This document shows, in pieces, positions 1-6,727 of a DNA stretch of 12,373 nucleotides. The position numbers were made by a program, and so were the translations under genes. The DNA lies in NCBI GenBank assembly GCA_937959375.1, contig CALGLS010000288.1, positions 1-12,373 of the forward strand, given 5' to 3'. The notes beneath the pieces were generated by a model. The model made no database searches, was not told the DNA's origin, and saw only the letters and a program-made list of their open reading frames with translations. How positions within the stretch are numbered: the stretch's first letter is position 1; each line of letters begins with the position of its first letter. Source of the stretch: an uncultured Saprospiraceae bacterium. GTDB taxonomy: Bacteria; Bacteroidota; Bacteroidia; Chitinophagales; Saprospiraceae.

Positions 1-204
1 ACAACTGCTAAGGCAGTTACAGATCCGGAAGAAATACAGATGAACCTTATAGAACAGCTGACTTCTCCAGTCAGATGGACTCAAACTTTGCTCAACATGA
101 TTGAAAACAAAATTGACAGTTTTGTAGAAGTCGGAGGAAATGGCAAGGTTTTAAGAGGTTTTGTTAGAAAGGTCGACCGAAGTTTGCCAGCCGAAGCTTT
201 GTAA
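1..204 (+). CDS. fabD: Malonyl-CoA:ACP transacylase, C-terminal fragment (5' end outside window)
   Basis: This is the last 67 codons of an open frame that enters from the left edge and stops with TAA at 202-204. The fragment contains the segment SPVRWTQTL followed by FVEVGGNGKVLRGFVRKV. This matches the family ending, in which 'SPVRW' precedes a helix and then an 'EvGpGkvL.Gl.kki' strand and turn. In intact FabD this part packs against the small ferredoxin-like subdomain of the enzyme, which moves malonyl groups from CoA to acyl carrier protein at the start of cytosolic type II fatty-acid synthesis. The catalytic GxSxG serine and the active-site histidine lie upstream, outside the window, so activity cannot be judged. 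GNGK replaces the more usual GPGK, a mild variation. No clear terminator directly follows the stop. Identity is likely but rests on the C-terminal motif only. Confidence 0.85.
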   Translation, partial: TTAKAVTDPEEIQMNLIEQLTSPVRWTQTLLNMIENKIDSFVEVGGNGKVLRGFVRKVDRSLPAEAL

Positions 205-631
205 GGGGACTAATCACTTATTTTATTGACTTAACTTGAAATGAAGTTTATTCAAAAAAAAGTTGCTTAGGTATTCCTTTTTCCAAACTATGTTCAGACC
301 CTTGATAGACAAAGATTTACAATTTCTAAATTAAAGAAATAAGAAAAGCACGTCTTTCGTTTATGAATAAATTAAATAGAATTAAATTTGATTCTATTTA
401 ATTTATTCATAAATTTAGATAGACAAAGTTGATCTGTTGTAGGGAACATTTCAACCCAATTTGCATAAACTGAACCTTAGGATTCAGTTGGCAATAATTA
501 TGAGAATGCTGTTAGTCCGATCCATGATTTGGCAGAACAAAATGATTTAACTTTTTCTTCTATAAAATGTAAAAAAGAAAAAGCTGGAGAATTCTGTCAA
601 ACCACTTTACGAACATATTAATTAAACAAAC
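205..631. other. Intergenic region between fabD and yqgE
   Basis: This is a 427-nt AT-rich gap with no convincing gene. It contains the perfect 23-bp inverted repeat at 360-413 (separate entry). A 46-codon start-less open stretch at 481-621 may be a transposase remnant (see findings). A weak promoter-like pair lies before yqgE: TTTG at 528-531, a 16-nt spacer, and TAACTTTT at 548-555. That is close to the Bacteroidota TTTG/TAnnTTTG pattern but has one mismatch and a short spacer. A small hairpin with 9-bp arms (551-559 and 575-583) overlaps it. None of these is firm. Confidence 0.5.
360..413. repeat. Perfect 23-bp inverted repeat with 8-nt loop
   Basis: Bases 360-382 are the exact reverse complement of 391-413, with the 8-nt loop TAAATTTG at 383-390. 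Nearly all pairs are A-T, so as RNA the stem is long but not GC-clamped, and no T-run follows it on either strand. It therefore does not look like a standard intrinsic terminator. The loop itself matches the Bacteroidota -7 consensus TAnnTTTG, although no TTG lies at the expected distance upstream. It could be a factor-dependent terminator or RNA-processing site for fabD, a non-autonomous element scar, or a protein-binding palindrome. The structure is certain and its role is not. Confidence 0.9.
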
Positions 632-1189
632 ATGGCTAAAGCAAAAATTAACAGAGGAAAGGTTTTAATTGCAGAACCTTTCATGATTGATCCAAATTTT
701 AAGCGATCGGTTGTTTTACTTTGTGAACACGAAAAAGATGGTAGTTTGGGATTCATCCTAAACAAATCGCTCGACATGCAAATCAACGAATTGATTGCAG
801 ACTTTCCAGAATTTGATTCCGATGTTTATTATGGCGGCCCGGTACAAACGGATACCATTCATTATATTCACAACGTAGGTGAATTGTTGGATAATAGCCA
901 TTTAATTCAAGATGGTGTTTACTGGGGAGGTGATTTTGAAAAACTAAAATTACTAATAGATACAAAGGCCATCGAGCCTAAAAATATTAAGTTCTTCGTT
1001 GGCTACACTGGCTGGTCTCCTGAGCAACTGAAAGAAGAAATGAAATACGGTTCTTGGGTGATAAGTGAGATGGATGACGACTATGTCTTTGGAAAAGGAA
1101 ATAAGGGCTTATGGAACACCGTCATGCGAAAGAAAGGAGACACTTACTCTGTTATAGCACAAATGCCGGATGGTTTGACTTGGAATTAG
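632..1189 (+). CDS. yqgE: YqgE/AlgH family protein (UPF0301, DUF179)
   Basis: This complete 185-residue protein has the usual family length. Visible family signatures are the N-terminal block G-K-VLIAEPFM-D-FKRSVVLLCEH...GSLGFILN (residues 9-44), YYGGPV (66-71) and GYTGWSPEQLKEEM (124-137) followed by GSW. The family has a compact alpha/beta fold without known catalytic residues. Its biochemical role is unresolved; the name AlgH comes from an early, disputed link to alginate regulation in Pseudomonas. No signal peptide or membrane segment is present, so it should be cytosolic. The start ATG is preceded by an A-rich stretch and no clear Shine-Dalgarno, which is normal for Bacteroidota. It is probably a single-gene transcript, because an intrinsic terminator follows at 1228-1270 and the fabD frame ends 427 nt upstream. 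Family assignment is very secure and function is unknown. Confidence 0.95.
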   Translation: MAKAKINRGKVLIAEPFMIDPNFKRSVVLLCEHEKDGSLGFILNKSLDMQINELIADFPEFDSDVYYGGPVQTDTIHYIHNVGELLDNSHLIQDGVYWGGDFEKLKLLIDTKAIEPKNIKFFVGYTGWSPEQLKEEMKYGSWVISEMDDDYVFGKGNKGLWNTVMRKKGDTYSVIAQMPDGLTWN

Positions 1190-1227
1190 GTTAAACCAAG
1201 GCAAAGACAAGTATATTTTTTAAAAAT

Positions 1228-1270
1228 AAAAGCAGGTACCAATTGATTTGGCACCTGCTTTTGTATTTTT
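1228..1270 (+). terminator. Intrinsic terminator after yqgE
   Basis: Arms at 1228-1242 and 1248-1262 pair over 15 positions with one A/C mismatch around a 5-nt loop (core AGCAGGT/ACCTGCT). A T-rich tail runs to 1270. Read on the minus strand the mismatch becomes a T/G wobble, but there is no gene for it to serve there. Its T-tail overlaps the proposed promoter of the following ABC-F gene. Confidence 0.85.
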
Positions 1271-1271
1271 G
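1243..1271 (+). promoter_or_regulatory. Candidate Bacteroidota-type promoter for the ABC-F gene run
   Basis: TATTTTTG at 1264-1271 fits the -7 consensus TAnnTTTG exactly, and TTG at 1243-1245 lies 18 nt upstream, within the 17-23 nt spacing described for Flavobacterium. Transcription would start near 1277-1280, leaving a leader of about 15-18 nt before the ATG at 1295. The element is embedded in the loop, 3' arm and T-tail of the yqgE terminator. AT-rich tails produce such matches by chance, so confidence is moderate. Confidence 0.5.
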
Positions 1272-1294
1272 TGCTTTCAAAAGAAAAATGATAT

Positions 1295-3211
1295 ATGATA
1301 ACCTGTAGCGAATTGTTTATAAAGTATGGAGATCGAGTTTTGTTGGATCATTTGAGTTTCACGATTCTAACGAAGGACAAGGTCGGTTTGGTGGGTAGAA
1401 ACGGGGCAGGTAAGTCTACGATTCTAAAACTATTAGCAGGAGAATCAAACCCGGATTCAGGAAATATTTCTAGGCCAGCGACTTCAACCCTTGGTTATCT
1501 TAAGCAAGATATGGATCTGCCTGCTGGAAAAACAGTCTTGGAAGAAACGCTTACTGCCTTCAAGGAAGTGAATGAGGTTGATTTAAAAATCAAAGCATTA
1601 CAACAGGAGCTTGCAGAACGAACCGATTACGAAAGCACGGGATATGCCAATGTAATAACGGACTTAGGAGATGCTGAAGAGCGATTTCAGTTCCTAGGTG
1701 GATTGACTATGGAAGTGGATACTGAACGAGTTTTGAAAGGACTAGGTTTCAAGCATGAAGACATGCACAGAGGAACCGACGAGTTTAGTGGTGGTTGGAA
1801 GATGAGAATTGAATTAGCCAAAATGCTTTTGCAACGTCCAGATTTTTTATTATTGGATGAGCCTACGAATCACCTTGACATCGAATCCATTATTTGGTTA
1901 GAGCAGTTTTTGAAATTCTATGAAGGAGCAGTAGTTGTAATTTCTCACGATAAGCAATTTTTGGATACGGTGACAAAACGTACCATGGAAATTGAGTTGG
2001 GAAAGATGTATGAGTACAAAGCTGCTTATTCTAAGTACCTCGAACTGCGTGCAGAACGAAAAGAAAAAATGGCGGCGGCCTACAAAAACCAACAAGCGAA
2101 GATTGAGCATACTGAAAAGTTGATTGAGAAATTTCGGGCGAAAGCCACCAAAGCGAAAATGGCGCAATCGCTGATCAAACAATTGGACAAGGTAGATCGA
2201 ATTGAATTAGATGCTGAGGATACACAAGCGATGAGTATTCGTTTTCAACCCGTTCCTCGATCTGGTGAGGTTGTTTTTGAAGCAAAGAAATTGACCAAAG
2301 CTTATGATGGTCCTTCGATTTTAGAAGACATTGACCTGAAATTATTGAGGGGTGAGCAGGTTTCTTTTGTTGGCCAAAACGGTCAAGGAAAAACAACACT
2401 CGCAAAAATTCTAATCAAAGAATTGGAGTACAGTAGTGGTGATGTAACCTGGGGACACAACGTAGTGATTGGTTATTATGCGCAGAACCAAACGGACAGT
2501 CTAGACCTAAATAAAACTTTATTGGAAACGATGGAGGATGCAACTCCTCCAGAAATGCGAACTAAGTTACGTGGTATGCTAGGCGCATTTTTATTTAGAG
2601 GTGAAGATGTCGATAAGAAAGTTTCTGTTCTTTCGGGAGGAGAAAAAGCACGTTTAGCCTTAGCTTGTATGTTATTGCGACCCATTAACTTTCTAATTTT
2701 GGATGAGCCTACCAATCACCTTGACATTTTGTCGAAAGAGGTTTTGAAAAAAGCAGTGAAAGCATACAATGGAACAATGGTAGTCGTTTCTCACGATCGT
2801 GATTTTCTAGGTGGTTTGACTGAAAAAACAATTGAGTTTAGAGATCGTAAGCTATACGAACATTTAGGAGATGTCAATTTCTTCTTGGAAAAACGAGCTA
2901 TGGCCAACATGCGTGAGGTAGAAATGGCAACTAAGAAAAAGAAGGAAGAGCCGGGTAAGAAAAAGCTAAGTGAAGAAGACCGTAAGAAAAAGAAGAAGCT
3001 TCAAAATCAGGTCTCAAATTCAGAACGAAAAATAGAGCAGATTGAAAAGAAGATTGCTGATATTGAACTCGAAATGGGAAAAACAGATTTTTATCAAAAT
3101 CCAGATTCTCAAAAGGTTTTGGATAAGTATCAAGCACTTAAGGATGACTTAGATAAGGTGATGGAAGATTGGGAGACTGCACAGGAAAATCTAGATGCTT
3201 TTGATGCTTAA
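1295..3211 (+). CDS. ABC-F family ATPase (Uup/YdiF-like, ribosome-associated type)
   Basis: This 638-residue protein has two ABC domains in tandem and no membrane segments, the ABC-F layout. Domain 1 has Walker A GRNGAGKST (34-42), signature FSGGW (164-168), Walker B with LLLDEPTNHLD (185-195) and SHD switch (217-219). A charged helical linker spans about 236-310, the position of the P-site-tRNA interaction motif. Domain 2 has GQNGQGKT (360-367), LSGGEKAR (446-453), LILDEPTNHLD (467-477) and SHD (499-501). Residues about 545-635 form a Lys/Glu-rich coiled-coil tail as in Uup. Both catalytic glutamates are present. ABC-F proteins bind the ribosomal E site and relieve stalls; nothing suggests an antibiotic-resistance subtype. 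An out-of-frame ATG at 1288 gives only six codons, so 1295 is the start. The gene heads a plus-strand run with the next gene 45 nt away. Confidence 0.95.
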   Translation: MITCSELFIKYGDRVLLDHLSFTILTKDKVGLVGRNGAGKSTILKLLAGESNPDSGNISRPATSTLGYLKQDMDLPAGKTVLEETLTAFKEVNEVDLKIKALQQELAERTDYESTGYANVITDLGDAEERFQFLGGLTMEVDTERVLKGLGFKHEDMHRGTDEFSGGWKMRIELAKMLLQRPDFLLLDEPTNHLDIESIIWLEQFLKFYEGAVVVISHDKQFLDTVTKRTMEIELGKMYEYKAAYSKYLELRAERKEKMAAAYKNQQAKIEHTEKLIEKFRAKATKAKMAQSLIKQLDKVDRIELDAEDTQAMSIRFQPVPRSGEVVFEAKKLTKAYDGPSILEDIDLKLLRGEQVSFVGQNGQGKTTLAKILIKELEYSSGDVTWGHNVVIGYYAQNQTDSLDLNKTLLETMEDATPPEMRTKLRGMLGAFLFRGEDVDKKVSVLSGGEKARLALACMLLRPINFLILDEPTNHLDILSKEVLKKAVKAYNGTMVVVSHDRDFLGGLTEKTIEFRDRKLYEHLGDVNFFLEKRAMANMREVEMATKKKKEEPGKKKLSEEDRKKKKKLQNQVSNSERKIEQIEKKIADIELEMGKTDFYQNPDSQKVLDKYQALKDDLDKVMEDWETAQENLDAFDA

Positions 3212-3256
3212 CCATTTGCCAGTCGTTTAAAATTTTCAAACCAAAACAATATAACG

Positions 3257-3676
3257 ATGAACCCAATTCTGAAAAACATTTTAGCAGTAATTGTCGGCGT
3301 AGTAGCCGGTATGGCCGTAAACATGGGGCTAGTAGAACTTGGACTTAAGTTAGTACCAATGCCAGAGGGAGTAACTTTTGAAAACATGAATGAATACATT
3401 CACAGTTTTGAAATCAAGCGCTTTATTTTTCCATTCCTAGCCCATGCTTTGGGGACACTTGCTGGAGCATTCGTAGTGGCTAAATTAGCAGCTAGCCATA
3501 AAATGAAATTTGCAATAGGCATAGGAGTCTTTTTTCTTTTAGGTGGAATCGCAATGGTAAAAATGATGTCGAATGCTCCTATGTGGTTCAATGTGCTCGA
3601 TTTAGTTGGTGCTTATATTCCAATGGGATGGCTTGGCGCTAAACTTGCAGGAACAGGTACAAGAAGTAATTTTTAA
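3257..3676 (+). CDS. Small four-helix membrane protein, function unknown
   Basis: This 139-residue protein has four predicted transmembrane helices at about 7-30, 55-78, 83-101 and 110-130. It is rich in Gly and Ala, including the stretches FPFLAHALGTLAGAF and YIPMGWLGAKLAG. These resemble a hypothetical membrane-protein family I recall from Flavobacteriia genomes, without an assigned role. There are no catalytic motifs and no obvious ligand-binding residues. The only sizeable loop, between helices 1 and 2 (31-54), carries acidic residues. It starts 45 nt after the ABC-F stop and ends 17 nt before the GTG of the CHAT-like gene, with no hairpin in either gap, so co-transcription is likely. It could be a small inner-membrane partner of the CHAT-like protein or simply a neighbour. 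Confidence that it is a real gene is high; function is not inferred. Confidence 0.85.
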   Translation: MNPILKNILAVIVGVVAGMAVNMGLVELGLKLVPMPEGVTFENMNEYIHSFEIKRFIFPFLAHALGTLAGAFVVAKLAASHKMKFAIGIGVFFLLGGIAMVKMMSNAPMWFNVLDLVGAYIPMGWLGAKLAGTGTRSNF

Positions 3677-3693
3677 TTCCAAATTTTGAAAAA

Positions 3694-4938
3694 GTGAGAG
3701 TAAACGTATTTTTTACATTTTTGATTCTTTTAGGATTAGTTGTGAATGTGCAAGCACAAGATCTAGCTCAAATCAATAAATCCCTTCAAGAAATTCAAGC
3801 AAAAATGAAGGCTTTTGATTCTGAAATGCCTACCGGAAATCCGAAGGCTGAAGTTATGGCTGCTAACCCAGAATTATTTGATTTGTCACTCGAAAAAGGT
3901 GAATTATCTTGGAAGAAGTATAAACTTTCTCCTGGAATGAAAACCTTGATTAATAGTTATCAGGCTTACCATGCTGCTGTAAAAGGTCTTGAATATGCAG
4001 CAACTAATAATAGTAACGCCAAGATTAGAAATATTGTAGCAACTAAAGGAACTAAAATATTTGAGGGTTGCATTCGAGGAACACTAGAGGGGTATAATAT
4101 GACAAACGGAGTACCAATGTATGAAAGAGCTGTTGTTCTAATGGAGCGTTATGAAAGATTAAATGCACATTTTGGAAAGTCAGGTACTTCTAAAATTTTG
4201 ACTAAAGAAGAGTTGCCAACTTTAGCGAAGTATTTTGAATATTTACAACAGGAGAAAAAAGCGATGGTTGAATACTTTGTTGGAGATCAAATGATTTTGG
4301 GAACGATAACATGGCCAGGTGGAATGGGACAGATTCAGGTTCCTAACAAGCAAAAGACTTTAGATAATATCAAGAAGTTACAAGGTGCTATGCAAGCAGT
4401 ACCCGCTACCGATCAGTTAGCGCAGAATTATGCTGACTTTACCTCTTCTTCTTTGACTTTAAGTCAACTGTTATTTAATCATGCTTTAAATATCATTCCG
4501 GATAGTATAAAGTCAATTGTAGTTATCCCTAGAAAAGATTTGAAAGCGGTTCCTTTTGATTTGCTGTTGCGATCAGAAAGTAAAAATTCCAACAATTCAT
4601 TTTCACTAGAAGATCATGACTACGTTATGGAAAGTTACAACATTAGCTACGCCAATTCTTCCTTAGGAATGATTAATGGAGAAGTGTCTGCAATAGAAGA
4701 AGGAGTAAATGACAAACTCAGTTTGTTGAAAGATCCATCTCAAAGTCATCCAGCAAATTGGAAATCGTTATTACCGAGAGGAGGTGCAGACGTTGTGGTT
4801 GGTGAAACTAGAACAGCTTTTAACGAAAGTGAAGATATGAGTGATAACGAAAGCGGAGGTTTTAAACCGATGTATTTAATACTTGGATTTCTTGTTGGAT
4901 TTGCTTTGTTCTTTTTTGGAAGAAAAAAATCTGCTTAA
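3694..4938 (+). CDS. Exported, membrane-anchored CHAT-like protein lacking the catalytic half
   Basis: This 414-residue protein starts at a GTG 17 nt after the preceding stop. Residues 1-21 form a Sec signal peptide ending near VQA/QD. A helical region follows, then EYFVGDQMI (193-201), IVVIPRKDLKAVPFDLLL (275-292) and YVMESYNISYANSSLGM (310-326). Together these match the pre-domain and first third of Bacteroidota CHAT proteases, where an 'IiPdg.L..iPFe.Ll' strand precedes 'y.isYa.S'. The downstream half of CHAT, with its Hx(n)HG histidine and SAC cysteine, is absent. Only about 65 residues separate SSLGM from a C-terminal transmembrane helix (393-409, then GRKKSA). No frame in that interval could hide about 200 missing residues. 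TPR repeats are not evident either. It is probably a non-catalytic binding or scaffold protein, or a decayed protease. A hairpin at 4957-4989 follows. Confidence 0.7.
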   Translation: MRVNVFFTFLILLGLVVNVQAQDLAQINKSLQEIQAKMKAFDSEMPTGNPKAEVMAANPELFDLSLEKGELSWKKYKLSPGMKTLINSYQAYHAAVKGLEYAATNNSNAKIRNIVATKGTKIFEGCIRGTLEGYNMTNGVPMYERAVVLMERYERLNAHFGKSGTSKILTKEELPTLAKYFEYLQQEKKAMVEYFVGDQMILGTITWPGGMGQIQVPNKQKTLDNIKKLQGAMQAVPATDQLAQNYADFTSSSLTLSQLLFNHALNIIPDSIKSIVVIPRKDLKAVPFDLLLRSESKNSNNSFSLEDHDYVMESYNISYANSSLGMINGEVSAIEEGVNDKLSLLKDPSQSHPANWKSLLPRGGADVVVGETRTAFNESEDMSDNESGGFKPMYLILGFLVGFALFFFGRKKSA

Positions 4939-4956
4939 ATTTATTTGATTTAGACA

Positions 4957-4989
4957 ACGTTAACTAAACTTCAAAAGTTTAGTTAACGT
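4957..4989. terminator. Perfect 15-bp hairpin between convergent genes
   Basis: Arms 4957-4971 and 4975-4989 are exact reverse complements around the triloop CAA. The hairpin sits in the 116-nt gap between the ends of the convergent CHAT-like and glycosyltransferase genes, the right place for a bidirectional terminator. Neither side has a T-run, so it may act as a barrier or RNA-processing structure and not as a canonical intrinsic terminator. Each arm contains GTTAAC. Confidence 0.6.
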
Positions 4990-5054
4990 CCACTCTTACC
5001 GAATTGTATACCAAATAAAATTGCTTAGCTCCTCTTGTTTTACTAGCGCTTTAG

Positions 5055-6692
5055 CTACTTCACCTTATTCCGCTTCAGAAAAACGAAACCATTTTTTCTG
5101 TCTATTTCTACAAAACCTTTCATTGGTTTAAGTTTGTTTATTTTGGTAACAACATACACGTCCTTGTCGACTTTTCCAGTCATCAACCAATGTCGATCAT
5201 TGCTTTTTTTATTCGTTGGTTTTTGCTTTTTTGTGTAAAACAAATGTGCATAGCTTTTATAGCCGGATGGGATTACATAACAATCTTCGCCAACCTTTGA
5301 CTTTAAAAATTCAATGGCCGCTCTTTGCGAATATCCTTCTACACGCTTGACATAAAACATGATAGAAGTACTGATGAATATGGCGGTACCAATAAAGAAA
5401 ATTTGGAAAGAACGAGTATTCAAATGCTTTCTGAAAAGGTAAAAGGAAAAAACCATTAAAGCGATTAAAAAGAGCCCAGGAGTCATCTCCCATCCTGTCC
5501 AAGGTACATCTGCTTTTAGATTTTCTTTTGCAAAAAGATCCTTAACTAAATGTGCGATGCCATCACCTTTTAGTAGGAGAGGAGTAGCAATGAAGACGAT
5601 TGAAAAGATCGTAGCGATTGCACCTAATCCAAGTTTTATCCATTTGGAAAAATGAATATTGGATTCCGAAATTTGAAAAACAACATACGTAGCTAAAAAG
5701 GTCAATGGAAAGTAAGCAAGGGAAGAGTAATGCACAATCTTCGATTCCACAATTGAAAAGAGAATCAATACTACCCAAAATAGAATCTTCATCCAACGAA
5801 TGAAGTCAGCTTGCGGAGCGCTTTTACTTGCGGAAGATTTAAAAAAACTGCGTATTGCAAAAACAGAAGCTGGAAAACAACCGATCAATAAAACGACAAA
5901 ATGGTAACCGAAAAAGCCACCATGTCCCGCGTCTGGTGTACTAAATAATCGATATTGGTAAGCGACAAATGTTTTGACAAACCAAGGACCATTCTTAATC
6001 GTTTCAATGCCAAACCACAGTAGCGGAATAATAGAAGCAAAGAGTAACCAAACTAGAAATTGCGGAATCGAAATGTACAATCGAAATTTTTGAAAACACC
6101 AATAAACGAAAAAACACAAACCAATAATGAGTAAGGCTGCAGGGCCTTTTGTTAGGATAGCAAGCCCAGTTAAAAGTCCAGAGACACCAAGGTAGTTCCA
6201 TTTATTTTTGGCTAAGGTGATATCCTGTTTGTTGTCTTTTTTCCAAATAAATAAAATAAAATAATAAAGGCTTGAAAAAATGAAAAGGTTGAACCAAGGG
6301 TCAATTATTCCAGATTTAAAGTACAAATGTGGAAGTAGTGAGCCCAAGTAAATAAGTGCCCAAAGTTGTCCAAAATTTTCATTGAAGAGTCGTTTCCCAA
6401 TTCTAAAAAGAAACAACAAACTTAGTATACCACAAATCGCATTTGGAAAACGTGCGGCATATTCATTTACCCCAAAAACTTTCATTGATAGTGCTTGCAA
6501 CCAAAAGAAGAAGGGTGGTTTTTCCCAAAAAGCTTGGAAGTCAATATATACGCGAAGGTATTCACCCGTTAGCAACATTTCCCTGCTAGCTTCCGCAAAA
6601 TTAATTTCATCCCAATCAAACAAATGTACCTCTCCTAGAAAAGGAAGGAAGAAGAGAGCAGCCAATATTGAAATGAATAAATAGGGTTTCAT
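5055..6692 (-). CDS. ArnT/PMT-like integral membrane glycosyltransferase (GT-C fold, GT39/GT83 type)
   Basis: This 545-residue multi-spanning protein has roughly 11-12 hydrophobic helices within residues 1-445 and a soluble C-terminal tail of about 100 residues. Family hallmarks sit in the first extracytoplasmic loop: DWDE (26-29) with EASREML, then WEKPP (56-60), NEYAARFPNA (76-85) and TKGP (181-184). KIVHYSSLAYFPL (318-330) resembles the conserved Lys/Tyr segment of ArnT. These enzymes take a sugar from a polyprenyl-phosphate donor and place it on a lipid or protein acceptor on the outer face of the inner membrane. The acidic pair in loop 1 is the usual catalytic site. Donor and acceptor cannot be told from sequence, and no lipid A or aminoarabinose genes are nearby. 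It lies 35 nt downstream of the lipoprotein gene on the same strand, so the two are probably co-transcribed. Confidence 0.85.
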   Translation of the reverse strand: MKPYLFISILAALFFLPFLGEVHLFDWDEINFAEASREMLLTGEYLRVYIDFQAFWEKPPFFFWLQALSMKVFGVNEYAARFPNAICGILSLLFLFRIGKRLFNENFGQLWALIYLGSLLPHLYFKSGIIDPWFNLFIFSSLYYFILFIWKKDNKQDITLAKNKWNYLGVSGLLTGLAILTKGPAALLIIGLCFFVYWCFQKFRLYISIPQFLVWLLFASIIPLLWFGIETIKNGPWFVKTFVAYQYRLFSTPDAGHGGFFGYHFVVLLIGCFPASVFAIRSFFKSSASKSAPQADFIRWMKILFWVVLILFSIVESKIVHYSSLAYFPLTFLATYVVFQISESNIHFSKWIKLGLGAIATIFSIVFIATPLLLKGDGIAHLVKDLFAKENLKADVPWTGWEMTPGLFLIALMVFSFYLFRKHLNTRSFQIFFIGTAIFISTSIMFYVKRVEGYSQRAAIEFLKSKVGEDCYVIPSGYKSYAHLFYTKKQKPTNKKSNDRHWLMTGKVDKDVYVVTKINKLKPMKGFVEIDRKNGFVFLKRNKVK

Positions 6693-6708
6693 AGATGTTG
6701 TCGAATTA

Positions 6709-6716
6709 CAAAATTA
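6709..6716 (-). promoter_or_regulatory. Isolated TAnnTTTG (-7) match before the glycosyltransferase
   Basis: On the minus strand, TAATTTTG fits the Bacteroidota -7 consensus exactly and ends 16 nt before the glycosyltransferase ATG. No TTG is found 17-23 nt upstream, and such AT-rich octamers arise by chance. It could be an internal promoter supplementing read-through from the lipoprotein gene. Confidence 0.25.
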
Positions 6717-6727
6717 AGTCCAAGCGC

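Noticed and set aside
1228..1270. Riboswitch or leader element before the ABC-F gene
   Set aside because: The structure is a plain stem-loop with a T-tail right after yqgE and is fully explained as a terminator.
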